The notes beneath the pieces were generated by a model, which was not told the DNA's origin, ran no database searches, and saw nothing but the letters and a program-made list of their open reading frames with translations. Positions 7,106-15,316 of a stretch of DNA of 64,000 nucleotides are shown here, piece after piece; positions within the stretch are counted from its first letter, which is position 1, and each line of letters begins with the position of its first letter. The stretch is taken from NCBI GenBank assembly GCA_050303615.1, contig JBNLCC010000061.1, positions 1 through 64,000 of the forward strand, in the 5' to 3' direction. A program made the position numbers and the translations under genes. Source of the stretch: CAZDXJ01 sp050303615 (GTDB taxonomy: Bacteria > Pseudomonadota > Gammaproteobacteria > Methylococcales > Methylomonadaceae).

Positions 7106-8854
7106 ATGTTAGCGTACAAAGATGAAATCTCTGTGATGAACCTGGGAGAAGCGGAATCCACAGCAGTCGCCATTCAACAACCGCTCCTGACGCTGAAAAA
7201 TATTTGCAAATACTATGGTGAAGGCAAAGCGCGCCAATCCGTATTGAAAGATGTCAATCTCGAAGTACGCGAGGGTGAATTTATCGCAATAGTAGGCTTT
7301 TCCGGCAGTGGCAAAACCACGCTGATTTCCCTGATCGCGGGACTGCTCGAAGCAAGTAGCGGCGAACTGTTCAAACAGGGGCGGGCGATTCGCAGCCCGG
7401 GCCCCGACAGAGGCGTCGTGTTTCAGAATTATTCGTTAATGCCCTGGCTTACCGCATACGAAAATGTTGCTCTGGCGGTCGATGAAATTTTCAAGGAATG
7501 GGCCGTCGAAAAACGTCGGGAACATACGCAAAAACATATCGAAATGGTCAGTCTCGGCCATGCTATGGACAAAAAACCGGCCGAACTTTCCGGTGGCATG
7601 CGTCAACGCGTTAACGTCGCCAGAGCACTGGCGGCTAACCCGGATATTTTACTATTGGACGAGCCGCTTAGTGCACTGGATGCATTAACGCGCGGCAATT
7701 TGCAGGATGAAATCCTTACCATTTGGGAACGCCATAAGAAGACCGTTATTTTAATCACCAATGACGTGGATGAAGCGATCTATATGGCTGATCGGGTGAT
7801 TCCGCTGAACCCCGGGCCCGATGCGACGCTTGGCCCGGACTTCCAGATTACTATTGATCGGCCGCGTGACAGGACAGCACTAAATCATGATGTGGAGTTT
7901 AAACGTCTTCGTGCTGAAATTACCCAATATTTGATGGATATCGGCATGGAGCAATCAGGCTATGAACGGAACGACGCCATTGTGTTACCCGATGTCCGGC
8001 CGAATACCAGTAATGACTGGCAACGTGACAGTTCCGCGCTAAAACCGTCTACGGGCGATTTAGGTCGGCCCAAGTACCTGGAGTTTTCCAAGTTAACGAA
8101 AATTTATCCGACACCCGACGGTAAAAGTACGGTCCGCGTCGTTGACGGTTTTGATCTCAACGTGAAAAAAGGCGAGTTTATTTCCATTATCGGCCATTCC
8201 GGATGCGGAAAATCGACCGTCCTGTCGATGACGGCGGGACTGAACGAAGTCTCGGAAGGCGGTATTATTCTGGACAATAAGGAGGTGTCCGGTGCCGGTC
8301 CCGACCGCGGTGTGGTTTTCCAGGCGCCCGGCCTGTTTCCCTGGTTAACGGCGTTTGAAAACGTCGCGCTGGGGGTGGAAAAAGTGTACCCGCATGCCGA
8401 ACAATCCGAACGCGATGACATTATCGAATATTATCTGACCCGGGTAGGTCTGGGTGACTCGTTACAAAAAAAGGCATCCGAAATGTCGAATGGCATGCGT
8501 CAGCGCGTTGGTATTGCCCGCGCCTTTGCGCTTTCTCCCAAATTGCTGCTCCTTGACGAACCCTTCGGCATGCTTGATTCGCTAACGCGCTGGGAACTGC
8601 AGGAAGTGTTAATGGAAGTATGGGAGCGCACCCATGTCACCGCGATTATGGTCACGCACGATGTTGATGAAGCTATTCTGCTGGCTGACCGTGTCGTCAT
8701 GATGACCAACGGTCCGAAGGCCAGAATCGGCAAAACACAGGAAATCGACCTGCCCAGGCCCCGGTCCCGTAAAAACCTGCTACAGCATCCGGATTACTAC
8801 CGCTATCGAGAAAGTTTATTGAGCTTTTTAGCTCAATGCAACAAAGCCCATTAG
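7106..8854 (+). CDS. nrtC: Fused double ATPase of the nitrate ABC transporter (NrtC-NrtD type)
   Basis: A 582-residue protein with two ABC ATPase domains (about 25-265 and 322-582), so one polypeptide supplies both ATP sites. Domain 1 has Walker A GFSGSGKTT, signature LSGGM and Walker B LLLLDEP-type residues, but its switch histidine is replaced (ITNDVDEA, Asn219). Domain 2 has Walker A GHSGCGKST and a normal THDVDEA, but a degenerate signature MSNGM (460-464). Because each ATP site pairs one domain's Walker motifs with the other domain's signature, both changes fall in the same site. It also lacks the NrtA-like C-terminal domain of cyanobacterial NrtC. The ATG at 7106 was preferred over GTG at 7094 because GGAGG lies just before it. 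Confidence 0.9.
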   Translation: MLAYKDEISVMNLGEAESTAVAIQQPLLTLKNICKYYGEGKARQSVLKDVNLEVREGEFIAIVGFSGSGKTTLISLIAGLLEASSGELFKQGRAIRSPGPDRGVVFQNYSLMPWLTAYENVALAVDEIFKEWAVEKRREHTQKHIEMVSLGHAMDKKPAELSGGMRQRVNVARALAANPDILLLDEPLSALDALTRGNLQDEILTIWERHKKTVILITNDVDEAIYMADRVIPLNPGPDATLGPDFQITIDRPRDRTALNHDVEFKRLRAEITQYLMDIGMEQSGYERNDAIVLPDVRPNTSNDWQRDSSALKPSTGDLGRPKYLEFSKLTKIYPTPDGKSTVRVVDGFDLNVKKGEFISIIGHSGCGKSTVLSMTAGLNEVSEGGIILDNKEVSGAGPDRGVVFQAPGLFPWLTAFENVALGVEKVYPHAEQSERDDIIEYYLTRVGLGDSLQKKASEMSNGMRQRVGIARAFALSPKLLLLDEPFGMLDSLTRWELQEVLMEVWERTHVTAIMVTHDVDEAILLADRVVMMTNGPKARIGKTQEIDLPRPRSRKNLLQHPDYYRYRESLLSFLAQCNKAH

Positions 8855-8882
8855 TCTATTTTTATTCAAGGAGCTGCAGTCT

Positions 8883-10154
8883 ATGCTAACCCCAAGCACT
8901 CAAGTCAAGCGCAAAAACCAAATTTGCAGGACTCTTGCCCCCGCCGTTTTCGGTTCAGTTTTTGCGCAACCGGCCACGGCTTACAATTTCGATGAATCCG
9001 TCGCAAACCTCCTTAAATTCGGACGCGAAGACGCTAAGTACGGCCAGATCAAATTGGATTTGCGCTACCGTTTCGAAATTGCCGATGTCGCCAACAACGG
9101 CAAACAGACCGCCTATGCCAACACCCTGCGTTTGCGGCTCGGTTATTTAACGCCAAAGTTCTATGGGTTACAGGGTTTCGCCGAATACGAGGGCAACCTG
9201 GCGATGCAACAGGAATATTTTGTCCCGAGAGGAAACTGGCATGGCGACCCTAACCGGGATGTTGTCGCGGATCCGCAGCAAAATGAACTCAACCAGTTAT
9301 GGCTCAGTTTTACAGGCATTCCCGACACCGAGATTAAAGGCGGCCGGCAAAGAATCAAACTGGACGACGACCGTTTTATCGGCAATGTCGGCTGGCGGCA
9401 ATTGGAGCAAACCTATGATTCGGTTTTGGTTACCAACACCTCGATAGAACATTTAACGCTGAAGGCCGGCTATATAGGGCGGGTGCAAAATATTTTTTCC
9501 GAGCTGGTCGACATGAAAGTGCCGTTTTTCAATTTTAAATATCAATTCAAAGACCTTGCCAGTATTACGACCTACGGCTTATGGCTGGCCGACGGTCAAA
9601 GCGCTGCCAAATCGACACAGACGTTGGGCATCGCCGCGACCGGCTCGCCCAAGATCAATGATCGACTGCAATTGCATTATCGCGCGGAATACAGCTATCA
9701 ATCGGATTATGCCAAAAACCCCAATAACTTCGACTTGAACCGTTATCACGTGATGGCCGGCGCGTCTTTTATGGGGGTCACGCTAAAAGGCGCAGTCGAA
9801 GAATTAGGCTCAAACGGTCGGCAAAGCTTTCAAACGCCGTTGGGAACCAATCATGCTTTCCAAGGCTGGGCGGACGTGTTTCTGGTGACGCCGGTCGATG
9901 GTGTGCAGGACGTCCATGCCACCCTTAGTGCCCAAATGTACGGCGCTAAGGCGATGTTTGTCTACCACAACTTTCAAAGCGCCGTTAACAATTTCGATTA
10001 CGGAAATGAGTATGACTTCCTGCTTACGAAAAAATTTGGCGGTAATTATGCGCTACTTGCCAAATATGCCTATTACGACGGAGATGAGAGTGCGCCGGGC
10101 CAATTCGCCAACGATGTCCACAAATTCTGGCTGCAGGCATCGGTAAACTTCTAA
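8883..10154 (+). CDS. Alginate-export-family outer-membrane porin in the nitrate operon
   Basis: A 423-residue predicted beta-barrel. The N-terminus is a signal peptide (MLTPSTQVKRKNQICRTL, then a hydrophobic stretch to about ATAYNF). The remainder shows alternating strands and ends in an aromatic C-terminus (FWLQASVNF), as outer-membrane proteins do. Segments such as IKLDLRYRFE, NTLRLRLGY and ELNQLWLSF with IKGGRQRIKLDDDRFIGNVGWRQ fit the alginate export (AlgE-like) family. Homologues are often generic porins. It lies 28 bp after nrtCD with a good AAGGAG site and before nirB, so uptake of nitrate through the outer membrane is a reasonable inference; alginate export is unlikely here. Confidence 0.8.
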   Translation: MLTPSTQVKRKNQICRTLAPAVFGSVFAQPATAYNFDESVANLLKFGREDAKYGQIKLDLRYRFEIADVANNGKQTAYANTLRLRLGYLTPKFYGLQGFAEYEGNLAMQQEYFVPRGNWHGDPNRDVVADPQQNELNQLWLSFTGIPDTEIKGGRQRIKLDDDRFIGNVGWRQLEQTYDSVLVTNTSIEHLTLKAGYIGRVQNIFSELVDMKVPFFNFKYQFKDLASITTYGLWLADGQSAAKSTQTLGIAATGSPKINDRLQLHYRAEYSYQSDYAKNPNNFDLNRYHVMAGASFMGVTLKGAVEELGSNGRQSFQTPLGTNHAFQGWADVFLVTPVDGVQDVHATLSAQMYGAKAMFVYHNFQSAVNNFDYGNEYDFLLTKKFGGNYALLAKYAYYDGDESAPGQFANDVHKFWLQASVNF

Positions 10155-10251
10155 ATCCGCCGCGTGCTGATTTCCGTTAACGACCTTTGGCGTTGCCCGT
10201 TAGTAGAAATCCGCGTTCATTGATTTGTTATTTTATGTTTTAGAGGCCGTT

Positions 10252-12792
10252 ATGAAAGACAAGCAAACGCTGATTGTAATCGGCAACGGTATGGTCGGGC
10301 ACCATTTTCTGCAAAATCTGGTCAGTAACCCGGTCAGCAGCAATTACGATATTGTGACTTTCTGTGAAGAGCGACGTCCTGCCTATGACCGCGTCCATTT
10401 GACCGATTTCTTCTCCGGTAAGAACGCTGAAGAATTGGCTCTGGCGACGCCCGAGTTTTTCACCGAACACCGCATCCAAATCCATCTGGGCGACAAAGCG
10501 GTCGCTATCGATACACAAAACCGGTATGTAACGTCGGCAAAGGGTTTGCGTATTGCGTACGATAAACTGGTTTTGGCTACGGGTTCCTATCCTTTTGTTC
10601 CCCCCATTCCCGGGCATGACCGGGACGATTGCTTCGTTTACCGTACCATTGAAGACCTTGAAGCCATCAGGTCCGCGGCAAGAAATGCCCGAACCGGTGT
10701 CGTAATCGGCGGCGGCTTACTCGGATTGGAAGCGGCCAAGGCGCTGCAAGACCTTAATCTTAAAACCTCCGTCGTGCAATTTTCTCCCCGCCTGATGGCT
10801 GCTCAATTGGATGAGGGCGGCGCAAAGATGCTTGCAGATAAAATCGAGGCGCTGGGTGTTTCGGTACTGACCAACAAAAACACTGCCCAAATCATCGATG
10901 GAGAACAAAACCGGCATAAACTGGTTTTCACTGATGGAACCGGGTTGGAGGCCGATTTGGTATTGTTCTCCGCGGGTATACGTCCACGCGACGAACTTGC
11001 CCGAGGTTGCGGTCTGCAAGTCGGTTCGCGCGGCGGTATCGTCATTGACAATCAATGCAAAACCTCCGATCCCGACATTTACGCCATTGGCGAGTGTGCG
11101 GCCTGGAACGAGCAGATTTTTGGTTTGGTCGGTCCCGGCTACAGTATGGCGCGTACCGTGATTGCCGATCTGGCGGGAGAGGCGGCGGACTTCAACGGCG
11201 CCGATATGAGCACCAAATTAAAACTAAACGGCGTTGATGTCGCCAGTATCGGCGATGCGCATGCCAGTACGCCGGGATCCCGCGTTTATACCTATCAAAA
11301 TGGGGCGGAAGAAATTTATAAAAGAATCGTCATCAGCGGCGACAAAAAAAGACTATTGGGTGCCATTTTGGTCGGCGACGTGTCGGGTTATGGTGCGTTG
11401 CTGCAGTACTGCCTGAACGGCATCGGCTTGCCGGAGCATCCCGACAGTCTTATTTTACCTGCACGTTCGGACGCATCGGTGGGTTTGGGTCCCGATGCGC
11501 TCCCGGCCAATAGTCAAATATGTTCCTGCTATGCGGTCAGCAAGGAACAGGTTTGTTCCGCGATCACCGAAGGTTGCCATACGTTGGGCGAGCTAAAACA
11601 AAACACTCGGGCCGCAACCGGTTGCGGCGGTTGCGCCGCCTTGCTTAAATCGGTTTTGGATTGCGAATTGGCTAAAGCCGGCGTTGAAGTGAACACCGAC
11701 ATCTGCGAACACTTCGCTTACACCCGGCAGGATTTATATCATTTGATTATGGTTGGGCAAATCAAAACCTTCAATGAGCTGCTCAAAAAACACGGCACAG
11801 GACGGGGCTGTGAAGTATGCCGTCAGGCAGTGGGCTCCATCCTCGCCTCCTACTGGAATGAATATGTTCTCGAGCGCGACCATATCGGTTTGCAGGATAC
11901 TAACGATACGTTTTTAGCCAACATGCAAAAAGACGGTTCTTATTCGGTTGTCCCGCGCATGACGGGCGGCGAAGTCACTCCGGAAGGTTTGATCGCGATT
12001 GGGCGGATAGCGAAAAAATACCGGCTATATACTAAATTAACCGGCGGACAGCGGGTTGACTTATTCGGTGCGCGGGTCGATCAGCTCCCATTGATCTGGC
12101 GGGATTTGATCGATGCAGGTTTTGAATCCGGTCATGCCTACGGCAAGTCGCTGAGAACGGTAAAATCCTGTGTCGGCAGCACCTGGTGCCGCTTTGGTGT
12201 CGATGACAGCGTGGGTTTGGCGGTGGAACTGGAAAACCGCTATAAAGGCCTGCGGGCTCCCCACAAAATCAAATTTGCCGTTTCCGGCTGTACCCGGGAG
12301 TGCGCGGAGGCGCAGAGCAAGGATATCGGCGTGATTGCCACCGAAGGTGGCTGGAACCTCTATGTTTGCGGCAACGGCGGCATGAAGCCGAGACATGGCG
12401 ATTTGTTTGCCGCCAGTCTGGACAAAGTCACGTTAATCAAATATATCGATCGGATTTTGATTTTCTACATCCGCACGGCCGACCGGCTGCAACGCACATC
12501 GGTATGGATGGAGAACATGGAAGGCGGACTGGATTACCTGAAATCCGTGGTCATCGACGATAAATTGGGCATGTGCCAGGAGTTGGAAAAGCAAATGCAA
12601 CATATCGTGGCTAGCTATCAATGCGAATGGAAAACAACGATTGCGGACGCGAACAATCTAAGACGTTTCCGCCATTTTGTTAATAGCGATAGAATCGATG
12701 AAAATCTTGTTTATGTGGAGGAGCGCGGACAAATTCGTCCAGCTAATGAAACCGAGCGCGGGCATTTAGCCCTGGCGGAGGAAGTCGAATGA
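10252..12792 (+). CDS. nirB: Assimilatory NADH-dependent nitrite reductase, large subunit NirB
   Basis: An 846-residue cytosolic enzyme that reduces nitrite to ammonium with NAD(P)H, FAD, Fe-S clusters and sirohaem. Order of parts: FAD/NAD-binding reductase with IGNGMVGHHF at the start, and a second dinucleotide motif VVIGGGLLGLEAAK near 150; a BFD-like [2Fe-2S] domain with CSCYAV and CGGC; a second BFD-like part with CEVC; ferredoxin-like half domain; C-terminal [4Fe-4S]/sirohaem domain with SCVGSTWC and SGCTREC cysteines. All four cluster cysteines are present. ATG at 10252 has AGAGG 5 bp upstream; longer in-frame starts lack one. It overlaps nirD by 4 bp. Confidence 0.95.
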   Translation: MKDKQTLIVIGNGMVGHHFLQNLVSNPVSSNYDIVTFCEERRPAYDRVHLTDFFSGKNAEELALATPEFFTEHRIQIHLGDKAVAIDTQNRYVTSAKGLRIAYDKLVLATGSYPFVPPIPGHDRDDCFVYRTIEDLEAIRSAARNARTGVVIGGGLLGLEAAKALQDLNLKTSVVQFSPRLMAAQLDEGGAKMLADKIEALGVSVLTNKNTAQIIDGEQNRHKLVFTDGTGLEADLVLFSAGIRPRDELARGCGLQVGSRGGIVIDNQCKTSDPDIYAIGECAAWNEQIFGLVGPGYSMARTVIADLAGEAADFNGADMSTKLKLNGVDVASIGDAHASTPGSRVYTYQNGAEEIYKRIVISGDKKRLLGAILVGDVSGYGALLQYCLNGIGLPEHPDSLILPARSDASVGLGPDALPANSQICSCYAVSKEQVCSAITEGCHTLGELKQNTRAATGCGGCAALLKSVLDCELAKAGVEVNTDICEHFAYTRQDLYHLIMVGQIKTFNELLKKHGTGRGCEVCRQAVGSILASYWNEYVLERDHIGLQDTNDTFLANMQKDGSYSVVPRMTGGEVTPEGLIAIGRIAKKYRLYTKLTGGQRVDLFGARVDQLPLIWRDLIDAGFESGHAYGKSLRTVKSCVGSTWCRFGVDDSVGLAVELENRYKGLRAPHKIKFAVSGCTRECAEAQSKDIGVIATEGGWNLYVCGNGGMKPRHGDLFAASLDKVTLIKYIDRILIFYIRTADRLQRTSVWMENMEGGLDYLKSVVIDDKLGMCQELEKQMQHIVASYQCEWKTTIADANNLRRFRHFVNSDRIDENLVYVEERGQIRPANETERGHLALAEEVE

Positions 12793-13121
12793 CCAAGTGG
12801 GCCGATATTTGTTCAACGGACGACCTGCAACCCGACTCCGGGATCTGCGCGCTGGTAAAAAATCAGCAGGTTGCGGTCTTTTATATGCCCGAAGACAATG
12901 CCGTGTACGCCATCAACAATTATGATCCGATGGGCAAAGCCCAGGTTCTGTCCCGCGGGTTGATCGGCGATGTCCAAGGAGAGCCGATGGTGTCATCACC
13001 GTTATACAAACATCATTTCAGCCTGTTAACCGGCCGATGCTTTGAACGCGTCGACGTCAAAGTTGACGTTTATGCGGTGCGCGTGGAAAACGGCCGGGTG
13101 GCGATCCGCTTGGGAGAATAA
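12789..13121 (+). CDS. nirD: Nitrite reductase small subunit NirD
   Basis: A 110-residue Rieske-fold protein that partners NirB. As in other NirD proteins, the Cys/His pairs that hold a Rieske [2Fe-2S] cluster are absent: the expected positions read YDPMGKAQ and SPLYKHHFSL. The start codon overlaps the nirB stop (ATGA), a sign of translational coupling and matched stoichiometry. The usual length of the family is about 105-115 residues. Confidence 0.93.
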   Translation: MTKWADICSTDDLQPDSGICALVKNQQVAVFYMPEDNAVYAINNYDPMGKAQVLSRGLIGDVQGEPMVSSPLYKHHFSLLTGRCFERVDVKVDVYAVRVENGRVAIRLGE

Positions 13122-13125
13122 TGTT

Positions 13126-14046
13126 ATGAATTGTACTTACTATATCGCCGATGCATTTACCCGGAGGATCTTCAGCGGCGCTCAAATTGCCGTTTTCCCT
13201 GATGCCGAACAACTGAGTCAAGCACAAATGGCGCTGATCGCCCGGGAGCTGAATTTATCGGAAACCATTTTCTTGATGCGCAAGGAAAAAGGCGGGTACC
13301 GGTTTCGCATGAAAATATTTTCTCCGTTGAGCGAAATTAACTTTGCCGGCCACCCGATCATTGCCGCCGGCTATGTGCTGGCCGAAAGTGGTAAACTTCC
13401 GGGAACAGCGGGTAATATACCGGTTGTTTTCGAACAAAATAGCGGTGCGATTCAAGCCAACATTACTGTCAGCGACGGCCGCCCCAGTCTGGTACAGTTT
13501 ACGCGCACGGTCGAACCCATCGTCGACTATTTTGCCCCGACCGAAGCGGAACTGGCCGCTTTTTTGAGCATCGATCCGGCTCATATTGATAATAAAAAAT
13601 ATGTGGCCCGTTTGGTTGCCTGCGACGTGCCTTATCTGATAGTCCCGGTTTACTACTACGAAACGGTACGCAACGCGACATTTAATTTTTCCGCATGGAG
13701 TCAAAGCATCGCACCCCAGACTGCAGCCCAGGAAATACTACTGCTCTCCCGGAAAACACCTTATCAAGATTCCGATCTCGCCGCCCGGCTGATCGGGCCG
13801 GATATCGGGCCGCACGACGATCCGCCGATCGGTTCGGCAATCCCCGCGTTGGCCGGATATTTGTGTTCTTTCGAGCATATGCAAAAAGGGACGTATACCT
13901 TTGCCGTACAAAGGGGTGATGACAAAGCGCGCCGCAGTGTGTTGCACATGGAAATGGATCATAAGGGAGAAGACACGTTAACCTTGCGCGTCGGTGGAGA
14001 GGCCGTGATCGTCGCCGAAGGTAAAATGCATGTACCCGATATTTAA
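13126..14046 (+). CDS. PhzF-family isomerase/epimerase-like protein
   Basis: A 306-residue member of the PhzF/diaminopimelate-epimerase-fold family. It keeps the conserved acidic site motif (ELNLSETIFL, with the catalytic Glu) and the FAGHPIIAAGYVL motif near the active site. PhzF enzymes isomerise trans-2,3-dihydro-3-hydroxyanthranilate, but most family members have no known substrate. It starts 4 bp after nirD and overlaps the next gene by 17 bp, so it is fully embedded in the nitrate operon. I know of no role for PhzF proteins in nitrate reduction; repair of damaged NAD(P)H or pterin-like cofactors would be pure speculation. Confidence 0.8.
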   Translation: MNCTYYIADAFTRRIFSGAQIAVFPDAEQLSQAQMALIARELNLSETIFLMRKEKGGYRFRMKIFSPLSEINFAGHPIIAAGYVLAESGKLPGTAGNIPVVFEQNSGAIQANITVSDGRPSLVQFTRTVEPIVDYFAPTEAELAAFLSIDPAHIDNKKYVARLVACDVPYLIVPVYYYETVRNATFNFSAWSQSIAPQTAAQEILLLSRKTPYQDSDLAARLIGPDIGPHDDPPIGSAIPALAGYLCSFEHMQKGTYTFAVQRGDDKARRSVLHMEMDHKGEDTLTLRVGGEAVIVAEGKMHVPDI

Positions 14047-15316
14047 TGCCCGAAATCCCAGGCGAAAACCCCGTTTAGTCATTATCGGCAACGGCATGGC
14101 CGGGATGAGAACCGTGGAGGAACTGCTGGCAATCGCTCCCGATAAATATGCCATCACTGTCTTCGGTGCGGAACCTTACGGTAATTACAACCGCATCATG
14201 CTGTCCTCTGTCTTATGCGGCGACAAGCAAATTGAGGATATCGTCATTAACGACAGGGCGTGGTATCAGAATCACAAAATATCGCTGCATGCCGGACCCG
14301 AGAAAGAAGTGGTGAATATTGAGCGTGGCGTCAACAGGGTGCATTGTCGAGACGGAAGTTCAGCCCGATATGACCGCTTGTTGATCGCCACCGGTTCCAA
14401 CCCGGTCATATTGCCGATACCGGGAATTGAATTACAAGGGGTCGTCAGTTTTCGGCAGATTCTGGATGTCAACACCATGCTGAAATATACTCGCACCCAC
14501 AAAAAAGCGGTTGTCCTGGGAGGCGGGCTGCTCGGGCTGGAAGCCGCCAATGGGCTGGCCGTGCGTGGCATGGATGTAACCGTTGTGCATAGCAATCCGA
14601 TTTTGATGAACCGGCAAATGGACGGCGAAGCCGCTTCAATGTTAAAAGAAGCGCTGTCGGAACGCGGTCTCGACTTCAAAATGCCGGCACGAACCGTGGC
14701 GATGCTTGGTAACGATCAAGGCCATGTCACTGCCGCCAGGTTTGCGGACGGCAGTGAAATCAGCTGTGATTTATTTGTGACGGCGATCGGGGTGCGTCCT
14801 AATATCAAACTGGCGAAAAATGCCGGTTTATACTGTGAACGCGGTATTGTCGTCGACGACACGCTGCAAACCTACGATCCCTGTATTTATGCGGTAGGCG
14901 AATGCGTGCAGCACCGTGGAGAAACATTCGGCCTGGTCGCGCCGTTATTCGAGCAGGCGAAAGTCTGTGCCAACCACTTAAGCGGACACTGCTCCGCCGA
15001 ATATAGAACCTTGCCCACCGCCACCCGACTGAAAGTCTCCGGCATTCAGCTTTTTTCACTAGGAAACTTTTTGGGTGATGATGCCTGTGAGACGATTCAA
15101 TTCAGCGATCCGGGAATGTGTATCTATAAAAAACTGGTGTTGAAAGACCGCCGTTTGGTCGGTGTGGTACTATATGGCGATACCGCCGACGGTCTTTGGT
15201 ATCAACAGCTTCTGGAAAGCGGGCGGGACCTTTCGGCGATCAGGGAATGCCTGATTTTCGGCCAATATTATAGCAACAGCATTGAGGCGAACCGTGGCAG
15301 CAACCCCCATTTTTAG
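14030..15316 (+). CDS. FAD-dependent NAD(P)H reductase subunit for assimilatory nitrate reductase (NasB-like)
   Basis: A 428-residue FAD- and NAD-binding oxidoreductase resembling the N-terminal half of NirB: LVIIGNGMAGMRTVEELL at the start, a central VVLGGGLLGLEAANGL NAD motif, and a D-P-C-I-Y-A-V-G-E-C segment for FAD. It stops before any Fe-S domain, so electrons must pass directly to a partner. NasA, which starts inside its 3' end, carries its own BFD-type [2Fe-2S] domain at its C-terminus and is the obvious acceptor. This resembles Bacillus NasB, except that there the BFD domain belongs to the flavoprotein. Confidence 0.85.
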   Translation: MYPIFNARNPRRKPRLVIIGNGMAGMRTVEELLAIAPDKYAITVFGAEPYGNYNRIMLSSVLCGDKQIEDIVINDRAWYQNHKISLHAGPEKEVVNIERGVNRVHCRDGSSARYDRLLIATGSNPVILPIPGIELQGVVSFRQILDVNTMLKYTRTHKKAVVLGGGLLGLEAANGLAVRGMDVTVVHSNPILMNRQMDGEAASMLKEALSERGLDFKMPARTVAMLGNDQGHVTAARFADGSEISCDLFVTAIGVRPNIKLAKNAGLYCERGIVVDDTLQTYDPCIYAVGECVQHRGETFGLVAPLFEQAKVCANHLSGHCSAEYRTLPTATRLKVSGIQLFSLGNFLGDDACETIQFSDPGMCIYKKLVLKDRRLVGVVLYGDTADGLWYQQLLESGRDLSAIRECLIFGQYYSNSIEANRGSNPHF

